In this document: positions 37,762 to 49,000 of the stretch, piece by piece
How the letters are laid out: every line of letters begins with the position of its first letter
How positions within the stretch are numbered: position 1 is the stretch's first letter
Source: Stichopus chloronotus
Lineage: Eukaryota; Echinodermata; Holothuroidea; Aspidochirotida; Stichopodidae
Assembly: GCA_021234535.1 (NCBI GenBank)
Contig: CM037843.1
Coordinates: 15,641,677-15,705,676 of the forward strand
Length of the DNA: 64,000 bases
Direction of reading: 5' to 3'
The notes under the pieces: model-generated
What the model saw: the letters and a program-made list of their open reading frames with translations, nothing else
Told to the model about the DNA's origin: nothing
The model's database searches: none
Program-made: the position numbers and the translations under genes

Positions 37762-40700
37762 GTAAGTTTAAGTAGAAAGTGTACATCAGAATTGACTTTA
37801 TATCAAATATATGGAGATTAAAATTAACATTTTTCTTCAGTAAGGAGAGTATATAGTTATTTGACAGGCAGTTGAAACCACATTCTGTGAAACATTTACA
37901 TTTTATTTTGTATGTTAAGTACTGGAAGTACTTGGTTAAGTTTTTTAAGAAAGTATTGTACACATTCACTTGTTTGGCAGTTACTAGAGCAATTTGGCAT
38001 TTTGTACAGATCTTATGTATAATACATATCTGGTATGAAAACACCCTGGATGAATTTGAGTTCTGTATGCTTAGAGGAAATGAAAAGTGTCAAATTTTAG
38101 TAATGTTCGTAGGAAAAATTCCTTTAGGCCTAGTTTAAAAAAAGTGCTTCTCTTCCATCCTTGCATTCTTTTCTTTCTCCCACTTGTTTTTTTTTTTTCA
38201 ACATCAAAACTCAAAAGGAGAATTTGTGAAAAGGAAAAACATTTGTGCCCATTGTGGGGAAATCTTCTGGAGGTCCATGTTTTTAGCTACTGCAGATGTA
38301 AATTTGTAATGTATAGCACTCATCATTGCAGTGGTGTGAGACCCCCCAAAAAAAATACAGTTTGCTATGCTGCCAACTGGTCCTCTGGCCTCTTAAGTGC
38401 AGAAAGATGACATCAAACTTTTTGAAAAGTTATCAAGAGAAACTATTTTTTTTTCGCTTGGCCATACGGTATGATTGCATTATTATTGCTGATACAAAAT
38501 TTTTGTCGGCTGCAATTTTGGTATTGTCATACTTTCGTTTATATCGTCTCTCTCCCTAATTTTACGACAGTTCCTGGTTTACACTCTCAAGGAGAACTTC
38601 AGAACAGTGCTGAGAAGTCATCTCTGTATCAGAAAGGGGATGAATTACTTAGAACTGGCCACACTGATGAAGCTCTGATGTGTTTCTTAGCAAGTCTAAA
38701 AGGATTGAAGGAATCCAATACCTTCCAGGAGCTTCCGCAGTGTCTCCATCAGGTATTTTATTCATCATTTTAACTTGTAATCAGAGACATTTATAAGCTG
38801 GTAAGGTTTATCAGTGAGTGTCTAGTCCTACTGTAAATAAATGTGTGTCCCTTCCACCAAAGATTTGTTTGAGCTCATTATACAGAAGTCCCATTTCCTG
38901 TTTGATGACAAATTTTAGAGGGGAAGCTTTACACAGCATCAAACAAGTATGCTAAATTTCAAGTGAAAGGATGGCATTAACGACGAAGGACTGTCACAAT
39001 CGAAAGGAGGATCATCAATAAAGGTTACCCCTTTTTGGCACAAACGTTTTACCACAGAATCCTGCGTCCCCCCATGTCAACATATGTCGCAAATCAGATT
39101 TTGCCATTCATTTGTCTCGCCAAACTTAGACAGATGTTGTAATAAACCTTACAGTACATACAGTGAAACATCCCAATTCATGGAAAAGTTAGATCATAAA
39201 TACAGTAGACTAGTACTGTTTAATTTGTTCTCCAAGGTTTTTCATAGAAGGAGTGTGTGTTGCAAGCATTCGTATGTAATGCAGAAAGGTTCCTTTTGTC
39301 ATTTTTATCATTTACAACGTTATCAGTAACATTTCTTTCATATTATGAATTTCCCATGCTACTGTGCATTGCCAGATTATGTAATTGAACTCACTGTGAT
39401 GAGAATGTATTCTGTTGTAAGCAAAAGTCGATTCCTGCTTTGAATTGTCTCCAAGAGAACCATCTCAAATGCCTCTACAGAGTCTTAACCAGAAGCAGTT
39501 CCATGATGAGGGTGGTGGGGGGTCTTTGGCTCTCCATACATTTGGCTCTCCAGTCTGTTCCCCCCCCCCCCCCAAAATAGACAGATGATTTAAAACATAA
39601 ACTGCCATTAACCTTCATTTCTTTGGTAGAGTATTGCTTTTGATACATGAGATCTCACAATAGAGAACGTCCAGATGCCTTTATACAAGAACCAAGAAGT
39701 GCCATTTCCTGCAGTCTTGGAGGCTTTTATGACAAAAAGAAGAGACTTTGGTGCGATATGCACCAAACGATGGTGGCACACTCTGCTTAGACGGGGAAAT
39801 GTGGATAGCTCCCCCAAAATAATGTCCTTGGTACTGCACCTGGTCTGAATTTGTGTGTCTCTTGTAAGGCCTTTTGAAGAGAAGAAGTGATGTGCTGATA
39901 AACTGTATTTTGGTCACACACTCACAGTAATCCTAACAGGTTTTCATCCTGGAATGTGTTTTTCTAGTAGAATGCTCCGAAAAGAAAATTGAGACTTAGA
40001 TGTATAGGAGGTATAATGAAGCAATTTGTAGCCAAATTCAAACTAAGCTGTAAGCCAACCTCAAAGATGAGCTGTAAGGTTGGATACCAAAATTTTACCG
40101 TTCTTTTCGAGTCATCTTTTTGTTTTTCCACTGTCCACCACTCCACCCCAGTTCATGCAGGCTAAAATATCCATATATTCCATACATTGCAAGTCACACC
40201 TCTCTTCTTTCCTGTTACAGATCTCCGACATATACTTTTCAAAGAATGAGTGTATCCTTTTTTCAAAGCGTGCCTATTATTTGTCGCTTTAGTGTTTAGT
40301 ACATATTCAACTGTTTGAAGAGGTGAGTGTTGAAAATGCATTGTAGCTTCAATATTAAGGCTGGAAAAATGTCTTTGGAAACAAGGAATGCATTCATTAG
40401 AAGCATTTATGATTGTTTAATCACTCACAGGATGCCATGGCTTAACTTCCTTCTCATACTGTAACTTCTACCTCAAACTGTTTACACAAGAGGAAATACT
40501 TTCTTCGAATTTGTCATCCAATCTCAAGTTGGCCATCTGGCATTGTTGCAGTACTTCTTACGTGGTTTAATAATTATGTATCTATTGAGTGCTGTTTGTA
40601 CAGTAGATTTACAAACAATAATTATTAACAGCCAGCACATTAATTTGTACAATTATCAGATATTGCAGTCATAGGGCCATATGTGTCCTTGTTGTTTTTT

Positions 40701-43700
40701 TCCTTGAAAGTTCAACGACAGATGAAAAAGCTGTGTATTTCATACAGGCAGAGAAAATGTACTATGAAACTGCCTTGATTGATATTCTCACATTCCAGCA
40801 ACAAGTTGGTGAGTGTTTGGTTTCGGTGATAATTGTAAGCTTTGCAATCATGTAGGCATGTACTATATGTAAGCATGTATGTGTATGTATGTTTGTGTTT
40901 ATTTATGTGCATGTCCATGATGCCACATAGGCTTGTAAACGTGGTATCTCAAGGAAAGAAGCTTTGGATACATAAATTTAAATCTAAATCTACCACACTG
41001 AATGCAAGAACCTTACTTTTTTTTATAGAGGTTAAAGGTTATGTTGGGTCAAAATGGATCAAATTGTGTAAACCTTGTACACATAATATCTCAAGAAGGG
41101 ATGCTGGGACAAACCTAATATGTGATGTGAACTACACTGAGCACAAGAACTCCGTCATTTTTGGTGGAGGTGAAAGGTCATTTATGGTTACATTATGAAG
41201 ACCTTAAAACATGGTTTGCAAGAAGAGCAGCTTGGACTGATCTGATATTTGGTGTATAGGTGTACCCAGAGTTTGCATTAACAGTAGGATTGCACAGATC
41301 GTGCAGGACTCAAAATGCCAAATGAAAATGAAACTACTGTGGGAATATCATGCAATTTTTATTTGGGCCTACAGTACCAAGTGCAAAACCGTATACATGC
41401 CCTCAGGTCTATCACACATACCCTGATGGCTAATGTTCGGCCTGGAAAAGGGGGCACAAAGTTTAGTTGGGAGCAGAATTTTCTGTTCCAAATATCTCTA
41501 TAATTTAATCTGGACACATGAAATTGGAAAGAAAATACCCATTTACAGGTTTTTGAAGTGCATTTCCCAGTGAAAATACTGTAATCAAAACCGGTAGAAA
41601 AACAGATGGTCACCACAGCATGGTCTGGCTGTGTGGTAGTGATCTTAAAGCTACCATCAGCTGTTTCTTTTGACCTATGGTACAAAATTCCTGCCAAGAA
41701 ATAAGTTAACCAGGGAAATTCTTCCTCTTCCCCACCTTGATGCATGAGAAAGCGTCCTTGTGATTAAATAGTGTGAGCAATCAAATCTGAACTTCTGTCA
41801 TTGATTTTTATTTCTTTTTTTTTTCTGCTTGGTTACGTATTTCCCATATCAGACATTTTCCACAAGCGGTTCATGTCCTTCATACAGCGTAAATGTTTCA
41901 GGCTTCACAATTACTCCTACTTTTTCCTCCTGTTTGGACCTTCCGTCTACCTCTATTTTTTGTTCTTAAATAGTCATACATTACCTTACTTTATCCTTCT
42001 TTTTGATTTTGCCACAACTCAAAAAAAAAAGAAGAAGAAGAATTGCATTACATTTTTCAAATAGCACAGTATTGGCAACTACAACAAATTGCAGAGCTTC
42101 ATACATGGCACAGTGATAAGTCTTTTTCAGGTTCTGTTTCAGCCTGCATCACATGAGTTGGAAGAATTGAAGTCATTTGCTAAAAGCTGCTCCTGTCAGC
42201 CTGAATGGAGACCTGCCTTTGATCTGCATAATAATTGCAATTTTGCCCTACTTTATCGAGAATTATCGTCTTACTTTTTTTGCCTGGGTTCCACTTGAAA
42301 GCCTTATGCTGTTTGCTGAATCTCCTCTTTAAACTTCTCATTATCTCTTTTTTTTCACTTTTGTTCTGTAGCCAACAAAAGGAAATTAAAAGAAGATACC
42401 CAAGAGGGTGACATCAAAGAGACAGAAGAGGAAGTGAAAGATGACGGAAATCAGGAGGAAGTCGTAAACTCACCAGAGGTTGCCAAGGCCAATGAATTTG
42501 AAAATCTGGCAAACCTCTGTCTGAAGGAGGGCAAGTAAGTGCCAGCTGTAATTTTTGTAGCTTTCCTTCAGCGCAGTGTTTTGTTTCTCAATCACGCTGT
42601 ATTCGAAAACATGAGCTGATAAAATTGTTAGTATCTTTATGTCTTATACCCTTGGGAGGGGAGTCATGACATTTTGCCACTCTATCATCCGAAGTAGTAT
42701 TTTATGTACGGACAGAAATGTGAGCATGGAAAGAGATTTTCATCACTCAAATTGTTTATTTGCTTGCAAGTCTTCAGTCTGTCGATATTTCAAGTGTGAC
42801 ATTTTCACCGCACACCCCTCTCAGAATACGTGTAGATTGTCTCACATGGTATTCATTTTTTGAATCATAAGTCACCTCATTTTCTGCCATACTGAAGTGT
42901 TTCCTATTGCGATGCTTCTTTTTGTCATTCCTCGACAGGTTGCAACTTGCGATGGAGTACTGTGGCAAAGTGAGTTCCTTTTTAAAAAATATAAGAATTA
43001 ATGCCTCATTCTTGTTACCTTTCATCAGTTAGTATACTTGGTCTTTGCACTTACCAGATCTTCATCTGTCTTGTGAATTTTGTCATCTGACCATCTGCGT
43101 GGAAATAAAGCAGTATCTTGCTAGAAGAAATCGCTTAGGGTTTGGTGACAATACAAATAACTTCTGGATGGGTTGCACACAGTTTTATGTGCACTCATGC
43201 TTTTCAAATTGAATCACTCGTGTATGTATCTCCTTGGCTCTCCTGACAAATTTATTCTGACAATTGTCTCAGATGTTGGAAATTTGAAGAGAATAGCACC
43301 CTTTACCAAGGAGTGTTGAGAGTGGGAATCAGGGAAGGAGGTCGAGGAGGGATCTTAACTTAGCTTTCAGGAGGACTCTGCATGCGCAATCTGCCTCATC
43401 CACCTCAGAATGGGGTGCAGTGTAAACCGTAAATCCCACCACGATACTGTCGCTTTGTCTTTCGATTCCCATCGGAAATTGGGATTGAGAATGGGGAGGG
43501 TGGAAGTAAGGACTGATCAGGACTGCTTATTTGGTAAGCCCTAAGGGGAGGGTCCACGTAAGCACACGATGATGATTCTCGCACCTCACGATGAATACCA
43601 ATTTCAGGAGCTTTTGTGCTTCATATCTCCAGGCCACCAAGCTCTTCAGAGAGTCCTTAGGTGACGAACATCCTCGCACCATCAAGTCTCTAGACCTCTT

Positions 43701-46057
43701 TACCTGTATCTACGCTGATGTGGGCAAGAAACTCTATGAAGGTAAAGATATTTCTTAATGTTTTCAGATGCTCACTTCTCTCCCTTCTCTCTGTGTGTAA
43801 TCTTTTGTTTTACTCATTTTATCCCATGTAATGAGATCTGGCAGCTGTTTAAAGCAATGTGCGGATAATGCAATACGCTAATTTGAAGCATTACTTCACG
43901 CACAAAGAGAGTAATGTGTGCAAATGGGAAGGTTATGCTTGTTAAAGTCAGCTGATATGTTCAGTTCAAAATACGGTTGGCACCATTGAAGCTCTCACAG
44001 TATTTTAATAAAGGCAACTTCTGTAATTTGATGCTTAGTAATTTTACTTTGATTATAACCTGTTTGTCCCTATGCATTTCACATGTACGTGTAAAGTTTG
44101 CATGTATAGCTGTATGTCTAAGAGGCGTAAAGACGCTAGTAAAAACTCATTAGCAGGGTGTTTTTAATGAGTTTTTTAAGCTCATACCAGCATGCTGGTG
44201 TCAGCTTTTGCGATCGCGCATCGTCTATCTATTCAGTAATTCAGTTAGTCTTCACAAACATACAGTATCACTTTTGTGTCAAGTATCTAGTGACTGATCA
44301 ATGTTTAACTAAGAGGGCCCAATTATGAGTCACATGTGAATGACCACTAATGAGTGAGTAGCTAATGATTTAAATTGGTTTTGGAAAACTTGTGACCATT
44401 CACTTTTCCACATTAGTACCAGTTCATATGCCCACAGCCAATACATACCAATAAGAAAAATTAGTAAAAATTGGCAGTTGCCATAATTATTGGATGTGAA
44501 TAGTAATGCTAATTATAAGCATTGTTATTTGGTAGTACCCATCCAAATTTTTACAACTTTAATTTATTGACAAAGATCAAACTTCTGCACTGTTGGGACT
44601 CTATGAAATTCTGAAAATTGTGAAGTCCTACAGATTCCCTTGTAAACTATTTGTGATTAATCATTTACAGATGCCATGCAGAGGTTTGATGCCGATAAAA
44701 GAGAGAAACAGGACAGTTCTGAAACATCCTCTGGGGAAATGTCTACTGTCAGAAAGAGGAGGAAAAAGAGGTAAGTGAAGATGGAGACTTCTGAAGATGT
44801 AAATCCTGAGTTTTCTTACTTAAGTATCTGATTGTTATTTTGTATTTATGATGCCAGCATTGTTTGGTGCTTGCTATGGTCTGAAATTTTTCGTTCCATC
44901 CCCACAGAGTTACGTTCAGTGAGGATACAAGAGTAGAAGATTCAGAACCAGATCAAAACATTCAGCTGGAACCAACTCCACCTCCTCAAGAACAAGGTTT
45001 TGTTATAAGAATTTTGATATTTCATTTATTGTGCATTCTAGGGTCAGAGATTTTTTGGGCCCTCTGATACCACTGTAAAGTAGATTTGGGTCAACTTTTG
45101 CCTCCGTGTGTCAAGATGCTTAAGTACTACCTAGCCCAGCAATCCCCTCTGTCACCTGACTGATCTCCCTGTGATGGATGTGACCTCAAACCACAGAATG
45201 GAACCTCCTGTCCTGCATATTCTGACCGCAGGATCACCACTGAATTATCCTCTGTGTCAGTGTAGTGACCTTGCCACATCGCAAATGAGAAAGCGCTGAA
45301 CACAGCTAGACAAGCCCTAGACCACTAAGAAGACGTCCTGTCAGTAATCAAGAAGAGAAAGTGGAAGTGGTTCTGTCATGGGACATGATCTGACCGCCTC
45401 TCAGAGACCATCATGCAGGGCACAGCCCAGGAAGGTAGGAGAAGTGCAGACAGAGGAAGAAATGGATCAACTAAATCGAATTACTCGGCAGCAAATGCCG
45501 TACTGATGTCTTCATCAGTGCAGCAGCCCTAAACATAATCATTCTAGATATTATTAAAAGACCAGTGATAGTGACTGACCTTTGGTCCCTCGTAAATCTC
45601 ATCTGTGTGTCGTAGTGCAACCTTCCCTGTCACATAACTGGCATTCCTATCCCTGAACTTTTTCTTTTGTGATGTACTTCCTGTCACAGTTCTAACACAT
45701 AACAGTCACAGAATTAACGTATCGTAAAGCAAGTAATAGTATCAGCACGTGTCACAGCTCTTCGTTCCTACGGCGGGCTTAGGAAAATATTTCAGTGAGC
45801 ATTCTTTCTGCAAAGCAACTTCGGGCAAACCGTGCAGTTTCTTCATTTTTTTTTCCGCAGATGATTGGGTCGTGACTTGTCTGTTGATGGTCGTCTTCTT
45901 TCTGGTAACTGTCCTCATCACCCTCATCGGTTCCTACCTGTACTGTCGCAACAACAGCCAGTCTTCACCCTTCTGTGCAGAGTTGCGAGGCGACGTGACG
46001 TACTGGTACATGAAGATGAGACATCTCTTCCATTACTACATCAGAGGTAGCCGGTAG
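37539..46057 (+). CDS. CNST: consortin-like protein, complete, 10 coding exons
   Basis: In mammals consortin is a trans-Golgi and vesicle membrane protein that binds connexins and helps deliver them to the cell surface. Exons: 37539-37761, 38571-38752, 40221-40251, 40722-40808, 42372-42534, 42939-42969, 43633-43741, 44671-44770, 44908-44996, 45861-46057. Phases agree throughout (1212 nt, 403 aa; human is about 725). Matches to the human protein as I recall it: LPQCLHQISDIYFSKNEYEK (human LPLCLHQIAESYFQEEDYEK), then FIQAEKMYYE (FIQLERLYHE). A basic stretch precedes RVTFSED (human RRVRFQE). Next comes a transmembrane helix (342-364) and two lumenal cysteines ten residues apart, C367 and C377, in the context SPxC. 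TPR-like helices lie at about 88-165 and 218-275. The middle of the human protein is missing. An in-frame stop upstream supports the ATG at 37539; the ATG at 37545 is an alternative. Confidence 0.9.
38571..38752 (+). CDS. CNST: CNST exon 2 (residues 75-135)
   Basis: Encodes the first TPR-like helical pair (SSLYQKGDELLRTGHTDEAL) and ends ELPQCLHQ. Acceptor TTTACGACAG, donor CAG|GTATTT. Confidence 0.92.
40221..40251 (+). CDS. CNST: CNST exon 3, 31-nt microexon (residues 136-146)
   Basis: Encodes ISDIYFSKNE and the first base of Tyr146. The donor GAGT|GTATCC is weak. It was chosen because it alone creates the YEKA junction matching human DYEKA. Confidence 0.8.
40722..40808 (+). CDS. CNST: CNST exon 4 (residues 146-175)
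   Basis: Encodes YEKAVYFIQAEKMYYETALI and DILTFQQQV. The acceptor is the second AG (ACGACAG), fixed by reading frame. Donor GTTG|GTGAGT. A DR1-family repeat begins only a few bases into the following intron. Confidence 0.88.
40813..41262 (-). repeat. inverted DR1-family copy in a CNST intron
   Basis: On the minus strand this shows about 2.5 decayed monomers (GAGATATTATGTGTACAAGG near 41073-41095; AAATGACCTTTCACCTCCACC near 41160). They are followed by a (CATA/CA)n tract (40855-40915) and the end block GCAAAGCTTACAATTATCA. The end block stops about 5-10 bp from the exon-4 donor. Confidence 0.85.
42372..42534 (+). CDS. CNST: CNST exon 5 (residues 175-229)
   Basis: A Lys/Glu-rich linker followed by VAKANEFENLANLCLKEG, which corresponds to human EDFERLTKICATH and starts the second TPR-like pair. 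Acceptor TTCTGTAG, donor AA|GTAAGT. Confidence 0.9.
42939..42969 (+). CDS. CNST: CNST exon 6, second 31-nt microexon (residues 229-239)
   Basis: Encodes KLQLAMEYCGK, completing a TPR helix. Acceptor CCTCGACAG, donor AAA|GTGAGT. It restores phase 0. Confidence 0.88.
43633..43741 (+). CDS. CNST: CNST exon 7 (residues 240-276)
   Basis: Encodes ATKLFRESLGDEHPRTIKSL and DLFTCIYADVGKKLYE, a kinesin-light-chain-like TPR helix pair. Acceptor ATATCTCCAG, donor GAAG|GTAAAG. Confidence 0.92.
44671..44770 (+). CDS. CNST: CNST exon 8 (residues 276-309)
   Basis: A charged linker ending VRKRRKKR, a basic patch like the one preceding RVRFQE in human consortin. Acceptor TTTACAG, donor AGAG|GTAAGT. Confidence 0.9.
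44908..44996 (+). CDS. CNST: CNST exon 9 (residues 309-339)
   Basis: Encodes RVTFSEDTRVEDSEPDQN and a proline-rich stretch (PTPPPQEQ). Acceptor CCCCACAG is strong; donor CAAG|GTTTTG is weak but phase-correct. Confidence 0.87.
45330..45500 (+). mobile_element. decayed non-LTR retrotransposon (LINE) 3' fragment
   Basis: Translation in the frame of ATCAAGAAGAGAAAGTGG gives IKKRKWKWFCHGT, a stop, then SDRLSETIMQGTAQEGRRS and RGRNGSTK. This resembles the common C-terminal segment of invertebrate LINE polymerases (KLxWxGHxxR..., TIxQGTVxGxRRRGRQRxRW). Stops and missing residues show it is dead. It lies in the last CNST intron. Confidence 0.65.
45861..46057 (+). CDS. CNST: CNST exon 10 (residues 339-403, stop)
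   Basis: The C-terminal domain: a hydrophobic helix VTCLLMVVFFLVTVLITLIG, then YLYC, SSPFC and an aromatic amphipathic tail (YWYMKMRHLFHYYI) as in human consortin. Acceptor TTTTTTTTCCGCAG. The C-terminus is inferred to be lumenal or extracellular. Confidence 0.93.
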
Positions 46058-49000
46058 ATTTGGCAGCGGGCAAATCACCACCCAGCGAACACTTTTGTTG
46101 TGACCGTCGTTTTAATGCCAAGAATTCGTACCCGAACGATTTAAAAGTCCTTGATATAAACTATCAATTTCAATTTTCAAGTATAACTGCTTCTAATGTT
46201 TCATTGAAAAGTACTTAATGACAGAGTATTTCCTGTCTCATATTTAAATTCTCTTTGTGGATACTTTTTTGGTTAAGACCAGTATCTGGGTACCATGATG
46301 TTATTTAAATGCTTTTACCATCATTACTTTATGATGTAATATAATTTTTACCTTTATTTTTGATGTGTAATGACACCTTCAAGTGTAGTTCAGCTGATCT
46401 GCCCACCGTCATACTAAGTGTTTTTGTTACATAGGTGATCTTTCAACCGCAAATCTTGTTTCCGTTTTTGCCAGGCATCATAAAACTTGATCATCTTTTA
46501 TCAACTTTCATTTGCTCTAATTTTGTCCATTTAGAAACTGCAAGGTTTATTTTGTATATACTTTGAAGTGGGAAATCCATGTTTGTAAGATAAATCACAT
46601 TTATCATCCGTATTGTACATCGCTGGTGAGAGAAGTACGTTTATTTTGTATTGTTGTTGTCGTTCACAATGTACTAACAGTTTCACAAGCCAGTTTAGTA
46701 TTTTAACGTGTTGTTTTCCTCATCTGTGTCCCCTCTGAGAAGGTGAGCATGCACTCACTCAGGGAACTGTATGTAGGTATGAGTGTAAATCAGGGTTCCT
46801 GCTCCCTGGAAAAGTCACAAAATTTTGTGAAAATGGCAGAAATGTGAGACAGATTTCTATTTTTTTTTTTAACAAATTACAACATTTTCTTTCTATCGTG
46901 ATCGTTTTGCCATTGTTCATCGAACGAATTCATTCATGAAATGATCCTGTGATGGCCATGAGAAAAGTCAGGAAATTTTCTTTTCCTTATGGTGTATAAA
47001 CCTTGATACATACATTCAATGGTGCAGATTTATACCACTGGTTGAAACCGTCCTACAGTGCCTGTCAAACTGTTTGCAATTGTAATTAACAACATTAACA
47101 ATGTATCTTTTACCTACATGTGGACCTCTTTTGTTTAAATTTATCAACCAACTAGATGGATATTTCCCCCGATTTTCCTGTTAATCTGGGAGTTTTGTTC
47201 TGTGCAAAATTATTTTTTGTACCGGTAAAGTATGCTGAAAGATATAAATTAATTAACGGAGGGATGGTAATGGTGTCGTGGCGATGTTACCATATTGGCA
47301 AATGGTAGCGGCTTGACACTTTGCCCCTGATGTCTTTTGTGAAATGATCGAAAAAATATCATAACAGGTAGGCGTAGGAAAGAAAAATGACCGAATGTTC
47401 CTAAGACGATATTTGGATCAGATACTAGTTCAAAAGGACACGGAAACAAGACATCAAACCTTACAGTTGAATTAGACCTGAGTTTACCGTGATAGTAAAA
47501 TATCATGTCAGAAGGGCAGACTTAAGTGTACAATCTAGTGTACGAAATCAACAGTTTAACACATAATTCTTCAGGTGTGCTTTGGTTCCACCCTACCCCA
47601 TGATACCGCAATCTCTTTCGCAAATTGAAGGAGCAGTGCTTGCTACTGCATATCGTTTGCAAAAGTTTCTCATCGCAACAGCACTGGATGGCAACATACT
47701 GAGAGAACCATCATTTGTTGATCTCTCATCACAGCTAATGTTTTTGATGTCACAAGTCTGAAATGAAAGCACACAATTGGCCCATGACACTCTTCTCATA
47801 ACTACAAGGATTGCATGCTTCCCATTGTAATATCATGGTAATCCCTTTAAAGTTACAAAGCTCCTAATCTTCTAATAATTTTTTTAGTTTGCCAGGTGAT
47901 AAATACTGTTGTGACTGACTTTGTGTAAAGTATTTTTATTGGTGTTTTGCATCGACATTGATTTCAGAATGGTTTGCTGAGAGCGAAAACTTTTTGCACA
48001 TTGATAACTTTTACGTGTATAACTTAGCACCCATACTTCTCTCATTTTTGTAAGGTTAAGTAGTTTTTGACTCTCTTGAATTTCCATAAAGACACTTATC
48101 CGACTTACATCTAGAAATTTAGTGGACACCTCGTTCAAAAGTGTTTCCCAATGACCGATAGCACTGGAATCTTGTTGTAATACTTTAGTCGACATAACTA
48201 CAGTGGCCAGAAAGTAGCGTGTAAGAAGAAGAGGCACTGTGTTGGAATGGATGGTAGCTTCACGAAATTCAAATTCCTATAGTCGTGTAAATGCTTTAAC
48301 TTTCGTCTTGAAAAGTTTTCAAATTTTCCAGATGTGCGGAACTAACGTAAGTCACAACGTTGGGCGAACTTTTATTTGAGTCAAAGTACGATGTTCCATC
48401 TAAACATGGTGTATTTCTAAAACACACTGAGCAGGTGTGTCCAGTAAGCATATGGGCTGCCTTGACCAAATTTTATTTTATACCAAGGTTAGAGTTCGGT
48501 CTTGACTTATTATCTCAAGAGTCTTGCAGATGTTGGGATGTGATGTTGTGATAAGCCAGCGCCTCGACTGAACTGAAAACGGTCAGGATAGAGGGTACAC
48601 GTTAGTTGGCATGTGGGTGTGTACATGTTTGTGATGTTTTTGCCGGTGTATTTGCTACCATAAAATTAAGTACTTCTGTATTTCCCATATTTGGTGTTGT
48701 TGTGCTTTTCTCACATAAAGTACAAGAATCCTGTATTGTGGATAGTTTGCTGCTGCTGCAAAAAAGTGTGCCTATTGATCTTGTCTGAGACTTGAGCTCT
48801 GTATTTTTTGTGATTGAAGATTGACGAATATGATAAATTAGTTTTGAGGTATAAACGTGTAAATCAGACAATCATTAGGACTGTCATATGTGGCAAACAC
48901 TTGGTGTTTTGATAAAGAAAATGCCCCTTGAGCTCGACAGATTGCAAAGTGTGAAAAGCTTCGGAGGAAGTGCTGAATGTTCTGACACAGAGTTAATGTG

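Larger units (their letters stand above)
37762..45860 (+). other. introns of CNST
   Basis: Nine introns. The 40809-42371 intron carries an inverted DR1-family copy (40813-41262) and a coding-like stretch near 42131 that I could not place in frame. The 44997-45860 intron carries a LINE remnant. A poly-C tract lies near 39561. The rest is unique AT-rich sequence. Confidence 0.7.

Noticed and set aside
46794..46995. Possible second hAT MITE starting CAGGGTTCCTGC
   Set aside because: No complementary right end and no 8-bp flanking duplication could be matched.
47884..48237. 117-codon minus frame
   Set aside because: No recognisable motif, no splice context and no homologue recalled; length is within chance for this many frames.
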